From CAYGTS01 sp964352905 (GTDB lineage Bacteria; Pseudomonadota; Gammaproteobacteria; JAHCLG01): a stretch of DNA of 11,689 bases. The translations under genes and the position numbers were made by a program. Shown piece by piece: positions 1 to 5,753 of this stretch. The notes under the pieces were generated by a model. That model saw nothing but the letters and a program-made list of their open reading frames with translations, ran no database searches and was not told where the DNA came from. Each line of letters starts with the position of its first letter. The first letter of the stretch is position 1. The stretch spans positions 1-11,689 of the forward strand of contig CAYGTS010000084.1 in assembly GCA_964352905.1 (NCBI GenBank), read 5' to 3'.

Positions 1-28
1 CGTTCCCTGCTACGGAGTGAGTAGTTAC
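1..28 (+). repeat. Left copy of window-flanking 28-bp inverted repeat
   Basis: The first 28 bases are the reverse complement of 11611-11638 except for one position (GAGTAGTTAC here, GAGCAGTTAC there). In both copies, read in the same sense, the repeat is followed by an A-rich tract and then a G/T/A-rich stretch, so the homology runs a little past 28 bp. It lies 9 bp beyond the stop codon of the minus-strand acyltransferase gene. It contains no ORF and is probably a dispersed intergenic repeat. Its left limit may lie outside the window. Confidence 0.85.
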
Positions 29-37
29 AAAAAAAAG

Positions 38-790
38 TTATTTCTGATCAATCAACCCGCCTTTCTCCTCAATTAATCCACGGATTGAATTTTCAACATC
101 GGTCATCAATTGTTGCCTTTGGCGCAAGCTATACTGTGAGGCATCAATTGGTTTACCAATATGAAGCTCAGCTTTTTGGTGCAGTTGAAATTTTAGGGTT
201 TTTGGCGGTAAAATTTTATTGGTACCGCGAATGCCAACCGGAATAATAGTAGCACCGGTTTGCAGCGCCATCATAAACCCACCTTTTTTAAAAGGGTTTA
301 ATTGGCCTGTGCGTGAACGTGTTCCTTCGGGGGCAATCCACAAGACAATACCACTTTGCATAATTTGGGTGGCGACAGCCAAATCTTTAATCGCTTGTTC
401 ACGATTTTCACGATCAATTGATGGGAATTCACTAATACGCATTGCGCGCGAAAAAACAGGAATTCTGAATAATTCTTTTTTTGCAACCATGCGCACATCA
501 CCCGGCATGGTTGCAATGACCAATGGAATATCATAATGACTAATATGGTTGCTCATGATGAGATACTGTTTATTAGGCTCTAGTTGTAAGTGATAAGGAT
601 CAACCACTGTATAATCAACTTGTGGGTGTTTTAATAATAAGCGTGCCCAATCTCTAACATTTTCGGTGAAGACATGGCGAAAGTCTTTCTTAACAAAATA
701 AGATAAAATAATCACTTTTGAGGATTTACGAAAGGTGGTCCAAGCCGTGCGGACCATGATCCAATAGGTTCTTAATTTACTTGCTTGCAT
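38..790 (-). CDS. PlsC-family 1-acyl-glycerol-3-phosphate acyltransferase
   Basis: A 250-residue lysophospholipid acyltransferase-like protein. In this family an acyl chain is moved from acyl-CoA or acyl-ACP to lysophosphatidic acid or a related lysolipid at the inner face of the cytoplasmic membrane. All four family blocks are visible: NHISHYD at 81-87 (catalytic H82 and D87, the HX4D motif), FPSIDREN at 122-129, APEGTRS at 153-159 and IIPVGI at 182-187. The N-terminus (about 12-32) is moderately hydrophobic but interrupted by charges, so membrane attachment is probably peripheral. The size is normal for PlsC. The ATG at 790 faces divergent thpR with 14 bp between starts, and no strong Shine-Dalgarno is visible. 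The acceptor lipid cannot be read from sequence; it could be a PlsC paralogue acting on another lysolipid, so no symbol is given. Confidence 0.9.
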   Translation of the reverse strand: MQASKLRTYWIMVRTAWTTFRKSSKVIILSYFVKKDFRHVFTENVRDWARLLLKHPQVDYTVVDPYHLQLEPNKQYLIMSNHISHYDIPLVIATMPGDVRMVAKKELFRIPVFSRAMRISEFPSIDRENREQAIKDLAVATQIMQSGIVLWIAPEGTRSRTGQLNPFKKGGFMMALQTGATIIPVGIRGTNKILPPKTLKFQLHQKAELHIGKPIDASQYSLRQRQQLMTDVENSIRGLIEEKGGLIDQK

Positions 791-804
791 GAGGTAAAAT
801 TCCA

Positions 805-1374
805 GTGTTAAAAAATACAGCTCGTTGTTTCATCGCGATACCGCTGCCAAACGATATGGCCAAAAGTGTTGGCGATTATAGCAATAACTTGCAAGAATTG
901 CTGCATTTACACACCTGGAGTTTTATGAAAACGCTGGATTATCATATTACCTTACAATTTTTGGGTAATGTTGAACAAACTGTATTGCCTGAGATTTGCC
1001 AACGTTTGCAACGCATTGCCGGCAGCCAAGCGTGTTTTCGTGCTGAAATTGCCAAACCCGTTTGGTTTCCGAGCCAGCAGCACGCTAACGTGCTAGCGTT
1101 GGGTGTGCGAGCAGCAGAACAGTTAACGGCGCTAGCATTAACCGTGCAAAATGCACTTGCCGATCTAAACTTAGCGCAAGATAAACGTGTTTTTCTGCCC
1201 CACGTAACGATTGCGCGCTGTAAACAGTCGCATGATGTTTCGATTAAACCTATGTGTGCTTTACCACAAACAGTGCTGGTGTTTGCAGTTAATCAAATTG
1301 GTTTATACCAAAGCCACCTTGAGTTGCCGCAAGGACAGCGTTATCAAGAGTTGGCAGCGTTTACTTTACAGTAA
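805..1374 (+). CDS. thpR: RNA 2',3'-cyclic phosphodiesterase (2H/LigT family)
   Basis: A 189-residue cytoplasmic 2H phosphoesterase. The family opens 2',3'-cyclic phosphates on RNA to 2'-phosphates, and was earlier described as a 2'-5' RNA ligase. The two hallmark HxT motifs are HITL at 47-50 and HVTI at 133-136, spaced as usual, and the N-terminal strand RCFIAIPLP is typical. The start is GTG at 805, because the next in-frame ATG (858) would remove the RCFIAIPLP strand; a GAGG at 791-794 lies 10 nt upstream. It diverges from the acyltransferase with 14 bp between the two starts, so its promoter must lie inside the neighbouring reading frame. Its stop codon is 1 nt from a perfect 36-bp palindrome, which would form a strong hairpin at the 3' end of its transcript. 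Family assignment is firm; the physiological RNA substrate is not known from sequence. Confidence 0.9.
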   Translation: MLKNTARCFIAIPLPNDMAKSVGDYSNNLQELLHLHTWSFMKTLDYHITLQFLGNVEQTVLPEICQRLQRIAGSQACFRAEIAKPVWFPSQQHANVLALGVRAAEQLTALALTVQNALADLNLAQDKRVFLPHVTIARCKQSHDVSIKPMCALPQTVLVFAVNQIGLYQSHLELPQGQRYQELAAFTLQ

Positions 1375-1375
1375 G

Positions 1376-1411
1376 CTTACTCGAAATCGACATATGTCGA
1401 TTTCGAGTAAG
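1376..1411. repeat. Perfect 36-bp palindrome, possible operator
   Basis: The left arm CTTACTCGAAATCGACAT (1376-1393) is followed with no spacer by its exact reverse complement (1394-1411), centred on CATATG. All 18 base pairs match. It sits between the thpR stop and an extended -10 promoter whose TG motif begins 2 nt after the right arm. It lacks a T-tract, so it is not a standard intrinsic terminator on the plus strand. The position fits an operator for a dimeric regulator, a cruciform site, or the boundary of a mobile cassette that brought in the ATPase gene. Confidence 0.9.
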
Positions 1412-1412
1412 T

Positions 1413-1421
1413 TGATATAAT
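1413..1421 (+). promoter_or_regulatory. Extended -10 promoter for the ATPase-remnant gene
   Basis: TGATATAAT is a perfect extended -10 (TGN plus TATAAT at 1416-1421). The region where a -35 would fall lies in the right half of the palindrome and has no good TTGACA match, which is normal for extended -10 promoters. Transcription would start near 1428, giving a 5' leader of about 35 nt before the ATG at 1463. Any protein bound to the palindrome would block polymerase, suggesting repression. Confidence 0.6.
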
Positions 1422-1462
1422 GCCTTATAAATTTTTATTTTATAATCAGTTGGTTAATACTC

Positions 1463-2369
1463 ATGGCAAGTTACGTTACACTTCCTTTTATCGGCAGAAA
1501 GAGTGCCATAAAACGTTTGAAACTTTTCCTTGATCGTAAAACGGCCTCCTTAGTTGTTGTGAAAGGCAGAAGGCGGATTGGCAAAAGCCGCTTAATTGAA
1601 GAATTTGCGGCAGGTTATCGCTTTTTACACTTTGCAGGTTTACCACCAGAGCAAAATATTCCATGATTTATTTAAAACAAATGCCCCTATTTATTTAGAA
1701 ATTGTTAAACTCTTAGCGAACGGCAGTCTTGAAAATCAAGAGATTGCAAATCAACTAAATTATCCACGCAGCGGTGCACTCAGCAGTTATTTACAACAGT
1801 TAACCATTTCTAACTTTGTAACGCGTGATAGGTGCTGGCGCTTAAAAGATGGGCAATATAATCGTTTTAGCAAATATCGTTTAAGTGATAACTACTTGCG
1901 TTTTTATTTGAAATTTATTGAACCCAATCTTGAAAAGATTCAACGTGATGATTATGAAGACATTCATCTTGGCACATTCCCAGGTTATATAACTGTGCTG
2001 GGCCATCAATTCGAAAACTTGGTCATAAAAAATCGCAAAGCACTATTTGCATTATTAGGTTTAAATATTAATGAAGTATTATGTGATAACCCATACTTTC
2101 AGCATAGAACTAGTCGTCAAAAAGGTTGCCAAATTGATTATATGATCCAAACACGCTTAAATACGCTAATTATTGTTGAGATCAAGTTTTCAAAAAACGC
2201 AATATCATCGGCAGTAATTGATGAAGTAAAAGAGAAAATTAAACGCCTATCAAAGCCACATCATTTTGCCTGTGTACCGGTTTTAATTCACGTTAATGGG
2301 GTGACTGACGCAGTGGCCGATGCGGGTTATTTCTATAAGATCATTAACTTTAGCGAGCTGCTATATTGA
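1463..2369 (+). pseudogene. Archaeal-type AAA ATPase/DUF234 gene, internally deleted and frameshifted
   Basis: The locus is two pieces of one gene in different frames. The first (1463-1666, 67 residues) is the ATPase N-terminus with the entry motif LPFIGRKS and a P-loop, KGRRRIGKSR at 34-43 (K41, S42). The second, in the next frame from about 1658 to 2369, begins FHDLFKTNAPIY. It continues as the family's winged-helix and C-terminal part (KYRLSDNYLRFYLKFIEPN), ending in a PD-(D/E)xK-like core, QIDYM...VEIKFSK. Intact members of this family (COG1672, pfam01637 plus pfam03008), as I recall them, have about 470 residues; roughly 170 are missing here. The missing part includes Walker B and the sensor region, so ATP hydrolysis is lost. 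The junction is near 1655-1660. The ATG at 1596 of the second ORF is out of frame with the gene and not a real start. Function in the family is unknown. Confidence 0.85.
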
Positions 2370-2395
2370 CTTTTAATTAAAAAAGAGTCTAATAG
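2366..2395 (+). promoter_or_regulatory. Probable sigma-70 promoter of the histone-like gene
   Basis: TTGACT at 2366-2371 and TAATAG at 2390-2395 are 18 bp apart (17 bp to the overlapping CTAATA). The -35 box overlaps the stop codon of the ATPase remnant. The same bases can pair as a weak AT-rich hairpin (2368-2374 with 2383-2389, one G-T pair), so part of the signal could instead be a poor terminator. The predicted start is about 2402, some 28 nt before the ATG. Confidence 0.5.
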
Positions 2396-2429
2396 AAATT
2401 GCATCATCCATGGAAATTAGGAGACTACC

Positions 2430-3068
2430 ATGCCCAAAGCTAAAAAGCCGGCTAAAAAAGCCGCAAGCAAGAAATCTAACCCAGTTGCCGCTCAACTTAA
2501 AAAAGCCCAAGCGACAGTATTAGCACAATTAGCGCAAAATGCTCAGCACATGCAAAAGCACCTCCAGCAATTAAAAGCAAAGGTTGCTAAAGCCAAAGCG
2601 GCGAGCCAACAAGCGAACAAGCGTCATAGTGAGTTACAGCAAAAGAGCAAAGTAAGCAAAACGAAAGTGGCAAGTGCGCAACTTGCGAAGGCGAAGAAAG
2701 CTTATGCTGTTGCTGACAAGCAATGCGCTAAGCTTGAGCAAGATCTGAAACAAGCAAGTCTTGCACAGCTGCAAGCAGCGAATGAGCATAAGAAATATGC
2801 AGCTGCATTTAAAGAAATGGATCGCTTTGTTAAAGCGTGGCAGGCACCGGCGGCAAAAAAGCCAGCAGTGAAATCTAAAGCCAAAGCGAAAAAAACAGGT
2901 GCGCTTAAGAAAAAGCCAGTAATGCCAAGTAAGCCAAAGTCCAATATCACCGATCCATTCACCAACAAAAAACAACAGCCACTAATTAAAGAAATTGAAA
3001 TGAATGAAATCAAAAAGTTTGAGGACAATAGTTTTGCACAGCAATCGACAGGTTATGATGTGAATTAA
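2430..3068 (+). CDS. Lys/Ala-rich histone H1-like coiled-coil protein
   Basis: A 212-residue, extremely basic protein made largely of Lys, Ala and Gln. The N-terminal ~20 residues (MPKAKKPAKKAASKK) and a segment at about 138-172 (AAKKPAVKSKAKAKKTGALK) are like the Lys/Ala/Pro tails of histone H1 and bacterial H1-like proteins. Residues about 22-130 are rich in helix formers with heptad-like spacing and almost no Gly or Pro, consistent with a long coiled coil. The last 35 residues are less basic. No signal peptide or membrane segment is seen. A strong Shine-Dalgarno AGGAG (2419-2423) lies 6 nt before the ATG, so it is likely well translated. The stop codon falls within a 9-bp target duplication of a MITE-like element. 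I infer nucleoid or other polyanion binding from composition only; no conserved domain is recognised, and a structural or envelope role is possible. Confidence 0.7.
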   Translation: MPKAKKPAKKAASKKSNPVAAQLKKAQATVLAQLAQNAQHMQKHLQQLKAKVAKAKAASQQANKRHSELQQKSKVSKTKVASAQLAKAKKAYAVADKQCAKLEQDLKQASLAQLQAANEHKKYAAAFKEMDRFVKAWQAPAAKKPAVKSKAKAKKTGALKKKPVMPSKPKSNITDPFTNKKQQPLIKEIEMNEIKKFEDNSFAQQSTGYDVN

Positions 3069-3146
3069 ACCAGCGATTCCCGCCGTAATGTCTGATTACT
3101 CAAATCTGACTGTTCCCAGCTACAGCGGGAATTGCTGGAATTAAAC
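3062..3146. mobile_element. MITE-like element (67 bp) with 9-bp target duplication
   Basis: The same 9 bases, GAATTAAAC, occur at 3062-3070 and 3138-3146. Between them, 3071-3137 starts with CAGCGATTCCCGC and ends with GCGGGAATTGCTG, inverted repeats matching at 12 of 13 positions (the odd one is a G-U pair in RNA). A smaller hairpin, GTAAT/ATTAC, lies inside the loop. Terminal inverted repeats, a flanking direct duplication and no coding capacity are the signature of a non-autonomous miniature transposable element. The left duplication contains the TAA of the histone-like gene, so that stop codon was preserved by the insertion. As RNA the element folds into a long hairpin and may serve as that gene's terminator. 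Confidence 0.65.
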
Positions 3147-3150
3147 TTAA

Positions 3151-3183
3151 TTGCTTGCGCTTTAAATACTGAAGCGCAAGCAA
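3151..3183 (-). terminator. Hairpin, probable terminator of the rubredoxin-DUF3025 unit
   Basis: TTGCTTGCGCTT (3151-3162) and AAGCGCAAGCAA (3172-3183) are perfect 12-bp arms around a 9-nt loop. On the minus strand the stem begins 4 nt after the stop codon of the DUF3025 gene and is followed by an AT-rich stretch (TTAAGTTTAA). This resembles an intrinsic terminator with a poor U-tract. It could also act on convergent transcripts from the left. Confidence 0.65.
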
Positions 3184-3187
3184 CCTT

Positions 3188-4000
3188 TCAGATAACTCTC
3201 TCACGAAAATACGCTTTATTTGCATAAAACTCGGGGTTTTCATTTTCTTGATCCCAACCAGGAATACCTAAAACTGGTAACGGTGTAAATTTAGCGATAT
3301 TTTTCATCAATGCTAACTTCTTTAAATAATCTGCAGTTAATAAATTGATGTGTTTTATTTTTTGGTTTAAAGGCAGAAAATTAAAATCAGGGTTAACTTC
3401 AAAATTAACGCAAGGGCCAGTTAATCCAGAGTAGGGGTTTAAGGCTTTTTCATATAATGCATGCCCAAACACAAAAAAATTCATCTTTGCAAGAACAGCT
3501 TGGCGATTCTGAACAAATAATTCAGCAAAGCGATGTTCATACAATAAAGTTAATAAGTTTGGATCAGCGCTGGTGACGATTACGCCACATTCATCAAATT
3601 GGGTGAGACGATTTTGAATGGTATTACGTTGATTATTATTTTGTGCAAAATGTAATAAAGCTTGGTTGTAGTGAATTGCATTGATCATTGCTTTTACTTG
3701 TGGAAAACAACGCCATACCAACATATTAAAATAATCATGCCAATTATCAATACGGGTTTGGATTTCACCAAAGCAGTAAATGCGAGGCTCGTAATGTTCA
3801 TGAAATAAGGTTGGTTTACCTGCTTGCGGCACAAATCGAATTTTTTTGCCTGAAAGGGTTTGAATGCTGGGTAAGTCTTGATTCATTTCCAGTAAGCTTG
3901 GAAAGCGCTTGCTAGAGAAGCGCTGTGCCAAGTTTTGAATCGGTGCAAATAAATCAGTTTGTAAATAAAATTCAGGTCGCCATTCATCTGCTGTGGGCAT
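3188..4000 (-). CDS. DUF3025 family protein
   Basis: A 270-residue protein from the ATG at 4000. I recognise the DUF3025 signature in its middle: YEPRIYCFGEIQTRIDNWHD followed by YFNMLVW..FP..K..INAIHY (residues about 70-112 of the ATG-start protein). This is the family's conserved R-NWHD-N-LVW-FP-K-N-H pattern. The clustered His, Asp and Asn residues look catalytic or metal-binding, but no activity is established for the family that I can state. No signal peptide or membrane segment is seen. A TTG one codon upstream is a possible start, but the ATG overlaps the rubredoxin stop as TGATG, implying translation by re-initiation after rubredoxin. This coupling suggests the two proteins are needed together, possibly in a redox or iron-related task; that is inference. 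Confidence 0.8.
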   Translation of the reverse strand: MPTADEWRPEFYLQTDLFAPIQNLAQRFSSKRFPSLLEMNQDLPSIQTLSGKKIRFVPQAGKPTLFHEHYEPRIYCFGEIQTRIDNWHDYFNMLVWRCFPQVKAMINAIHYNQALLHFAQNNNQRNTIQNRLTQFDECGVIVTSADPNLLTLLYEHRFAELFVQNRQAVLAKMNFFVFGHALYEKALNPYSGLTGPCVNFEVNPDFNFLPLNQKIKHINLLTADYLKKLALMKNIAKFTPLPVLGIPGWDQENENPEFYANKAYFRERVI

Positions 4001-4164
4001 CAAATTTCCATCATTTCAAAATCTTCTTTCCCAGCGCCACAATCAGGGCAAAACCAGTCATCAGGGACATCTTCCCATTTCGTGCCGGGTGCAATGCCTT
4101 CATCAGGCCAGCCTAATTCTTCTTCATAGATAAAACCACAAATAATGCAGCGATATTTTTTCAC
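4000..4164 (-). CDS. Rubredoxin
   Basis: A 54-residue small iron protein. Two CxxC(G) knuckles are present: CIICGF at 6-11 and CPDCGA at 39-44. C6, C9, C39 and C42 bind one Fe as a one-electron carrier in the cytoplasm. Between them are the standard rubredoxin features: Y13, the GWPDEGIAPGTKWEDVPDDW segment (18-37) and the aromatic residues that pack around the metal site. Length and spacing are canonical. The start is GTG at 4164, supported by GAGGA 6 nt upstream; no in-frame ATG is available. Its TGA overlaps the ATG of the DUF3025 gene by one base. Electron partners are not apparent locally: no rubredoxin reductase or alkane hydroxylase lies in the window, so a general redox role is as likely as a dedicated one. 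Confidence 0.95.
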   Translation of the reverse strand: MKKYRCIICGFIYEEELGWPDEGIAPGTKWEDVPDDWFCPDCGAGKEDFEMMEI

Positions 4165-4196
4165 GATTGATCCTCGCTTCTAAAAACAAAGTGAGT

Positions 4197-4224
4197 ATGA
4201 TACGGTTTTTAGTTAGATTTACAA
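4197..4224 (-). promoter_or_regulatory. Possible promoter of the rubredoxin-DUF3025 unit
   Basis: On the minus strand TTGTAA (4224-4219) is followed after 16 bp by TATCAT (4202-4197), giving a start near 4190 and a leader of about 25 nt before the GTG. Both boxes are imperfect, so this is tentative. Confidence 0.35.
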
Positions 4225-4237
4225 TAAGTTTGGTTAA

Positions 4238-4270
4238 GATAGTTCCTATCGTATTAAGATACGAGGATAG
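4238..4270. repeat. Alternating GATAG/CTATC hairpins
   Basis: GATAG (4238-4242), CTATC (4246-4250) and GATAG (4266-4270) are three short arms. The central arm can pair with either neighbour: a tight 5-bp hairpin with loop TTC, or a longer stem in which GTAT (4251-4254) also pairs with ATAC (4259-4262), with a GAG bulge. It lies between the rubredoxin promoter and a dispersed repeat. The function is unknown; it may be a regulatory site or part of a decayed repeat. Confidence 0.4.
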
Positions 4271-4286
4271 CTTAAATTTAATGTAG

Positions 4287-4325
4287 CCTGAATTGCTGTG
4301 TCGTTAACGCTTCTTGCAATGACGG
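4287..4325 (-). repeat. Degenerate 39-bp dispersed repeat, copy 1
   Basis: Read on the minus strand this begins CCGTCATTGCAAGAAGCG and ends ACAGCAATTCAGG. It aligns without gaps to 10355-10393 (plus strand) at about 29 of 39 positions, with identical CCGTCAT and CAGG ends. Similar short intergenic repeats of the CGTCATTGCGAG...GCAATCCAGG type are known from several proteobacteria. It lies just downstream of the rimB stop codon. Confidence 0.65.
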
Positions 4326-4348
4326 AACCTTGTTATCCACTTGATTGC

Positions 4349-4819
4349 TTAGGTATATAATTGCAACAGTTTCTTATTTGTAATATTGCCGAGCAATAGC
4401 TTATTACTCGGCTCAATAACAACATGATGTTTGAATGCTTCGCGGCCCAATAATAATCGAAAACGCAAAGGATCACGATTTGATAACGTGACTTCAATTT
4501 CCCAAGTTTGATTACCAAGGGTTAAAGGGGTTCTAATCACATAACGCTCTTCAGCTATACCATTCGAGCTGATTACATGACGGCAATCAATGATTGGTGC
4601 GTGGCAAGTTACAATGGGATCTAAAGGCCGGTCTTTTTGTAGCGGATGAAGATTAAAGCGCACATAGTGTTTACCCAGTCTGTTAAAGGTTTTGATATCA
4701 AAGGCGTGTAAAGCAGATGTTTTTGCGCCGGTGTCAATCTTTGCTTTAATCGCCGGAATTTTGAGTTGCTTAAAACTACACCACTCTTGCCAACCAATAA
4801 TCATTTTGGGTGTTTGCAT
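4349..4819 (-). CDS. rimB: RimB-like retropepsin-fold protease (ATP-dependent zinc protease family)
   Basis: A 156-residue protein of the COG4067/PF05618 family, annotated as 'ATP-dependent zinc protease' and often encoded beside rimK. The diagnostic block is AKIDTGAKTSALHA at 26-39, whose D29-T30-G31-A32 matches the aspartic-protease DTGA motif of the retropepsin fold. Other family segments are RHVISSNGIAEERYVIRTPL (about 80-99) and LLLGREAFKHHVVIEPS in the C-terminal third. No signal peptide is seen. Its ATG lies 6 bp after the rimK stop, and its AGGA ribosome site overlaps that stop, so the two are co-translated. In Pseudomonas a homologous rim operon tunes glutamate addition to ribosomal protein S6; I infer the same partnership here. 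True substrate and metal dependence cannot be read from sequence. Confidence 0.8.
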   Translation of the reverse strand: MQTPKMIIGWQEWCSFKQLKIPAIKAKIDTGAKTSALHAFDIKTFNRLGKHYVRFNLHPLQKDRPLDPIVTCHAPIIDCRHVISSNGIAEERYVIRTPLTLGNQTWEIEVTLSNRDPLRFRLLLGREAFKHHVVIEPSNKLLLGNITNKKLLQLYT

Positions 4820-4825
4820 GATTTA

Positions 4826-5731
4826 TCATCCTTGATAACGACTTTTAGCATCAATCGGTTTGGCATTTTTTTCGATATATTCAATAATATTAGCAGCAAT
4901 ATCAATACCAGTGGTGACTTCAATGCCTTCTAAACCGGGTGAAGAATTGACTTCCATGACCATTGGGCCACGATTGGAGCGTAAAATATCAACCCCAGCC
5001 ATATTTAATCCCATTATTTTTGCCGCACGAATAGCTGTTTCGCGCTCAAGTTTAGTCAGTTTAACATTCGATGCGGTGCCACCTTGATGTAAATTCGAAC
5101 GAAATTCACCTGGTGCTGCTTTGCGCTTGATACTGGCCACTACTTTATTGCCAACCACAAAGCAACGAATATCTTCACCATTTGATTCTTTAATATATTC
5201 TTGTACGATGATAAAGGCCTTTAACCCAAAAAAAGCTTGAATAACACTTTGCGCCGCTTTTTTAGTTTCTGTTAAGACAATGCCAACGCCTTGCGTGCCC
5301 TCGAGTAATTTAATTAATAAGGGTGTGCCGCCAACCATTTCAATTAAGTCATCAACATCGCTTGCTGAATGGGCAAAACCAGTTTTAGGCATACCGATGC
5401 CTTTACGCGATAGTAGTTGTAATGCGCGTAATTTATCGCGTGATCGGGTAATGGCAAGGGATGGATTAATTGCATAAGTACCCATGGTTTCAAATTGGCG
5501 TAATACAGAAGTTCCATAAAAAGTACTTCTTGGTGCAATGCGTGGAATGATAGCATCAAAACGCGGTAACTCCTGGCCCATATAATGAATGGAAGCATCG
5601 GATGGGTTGATATTCATATAACAGCGTAATGAATCAACAATCATAACTTCATGACCACGTGCGCATGCGGCTTCTTGCAAACGCTTGGTGGAATACAGTT
5701 TAGGGCCACGTGATAATATAGCAATGTGCAA
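4826..5731 (-). CDS. rimK: RimK, ATP-grasp ribosomal protein S6 glutamate ligase
   Basis: A 301-residue ATP-grasp ligase, close to the 300 residues of E. coli RimK. The family adds glutamates to the C-terminus of ribosomal protein S6 and can make poly-glutamate from ATP and L-Glu. Visible features are the N-terminal IAILSRGPKLYSTKRLQEA, ATP-binding K141 and glycine loop GTQGVGI (145-151), hinge QEYI (177-180), DIRCFVVG (187-194), and metal ligands D248, E260 and N262 in VDILRSN and MEVNSSPGLEGIE. The start is TTG at 5731: it lies 7 nt after a clear AGGAG (5739-5743), and no better start precedes the conserved IAIL strand. It lies 22 bp downstream of the ZntB-like gene and 6 bp upstream of rimB. 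The rare TTG may hold expression low. No S6 gene is in the window. Confidence 0.93.
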   Translation of the reverse strand: MHIAILSRGPKLYSTKRLQEAACARGHEVMIVDSLRCYMNINPSDASIHYMGQELPRFDAIIPRIAPRSTFYGTSVLRQFETMGTYAINPSLAITRSRDKLRALQLLSRKGIGMPKTGFAHSASDVDDLIEMVGGTPLLIKLLEGTQGVGIVLTETKKAAQSVIQAFFGLKAFIIVQEYIKESNGEDIRCFVVGNKVVASIKRKAAPGEFRSNLHQGGTASNVKLTKLERETAIRAAKIMGLNMAGVDILRSNRGPMVMEVNSSPGLEGIEVTTGIDIAANIIEYIEKNAKPIDAKSRYQG

Positions 5732-5753
5732 ATTTATACTCCTGGCAAGATTT

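Noticed and set aside
1376..1411. Palindrome as intrinsic terminator of thpR
   Set aside because: The stem is strong but no T-run follows on the plus strand; the sequence goes straight into a promoter. It could still protect the 3' end of the mRNA.
1596..1660. ATG at 1596 as start of an intact 257-residue protein
   Set aside because: Residues before the FHDLF segment translate the ATPase N-terminus in the wrong frame. The start is an artefact of the deletion.
2634..3028. Long minus-strand ORFs opposite the histone-like gene
   Set aside because: They are antisense shadows of a Lys/Ala/Gln-rich gene, giving Cys/Phe/Leu-rich nonsense proteins without ribosome sites.
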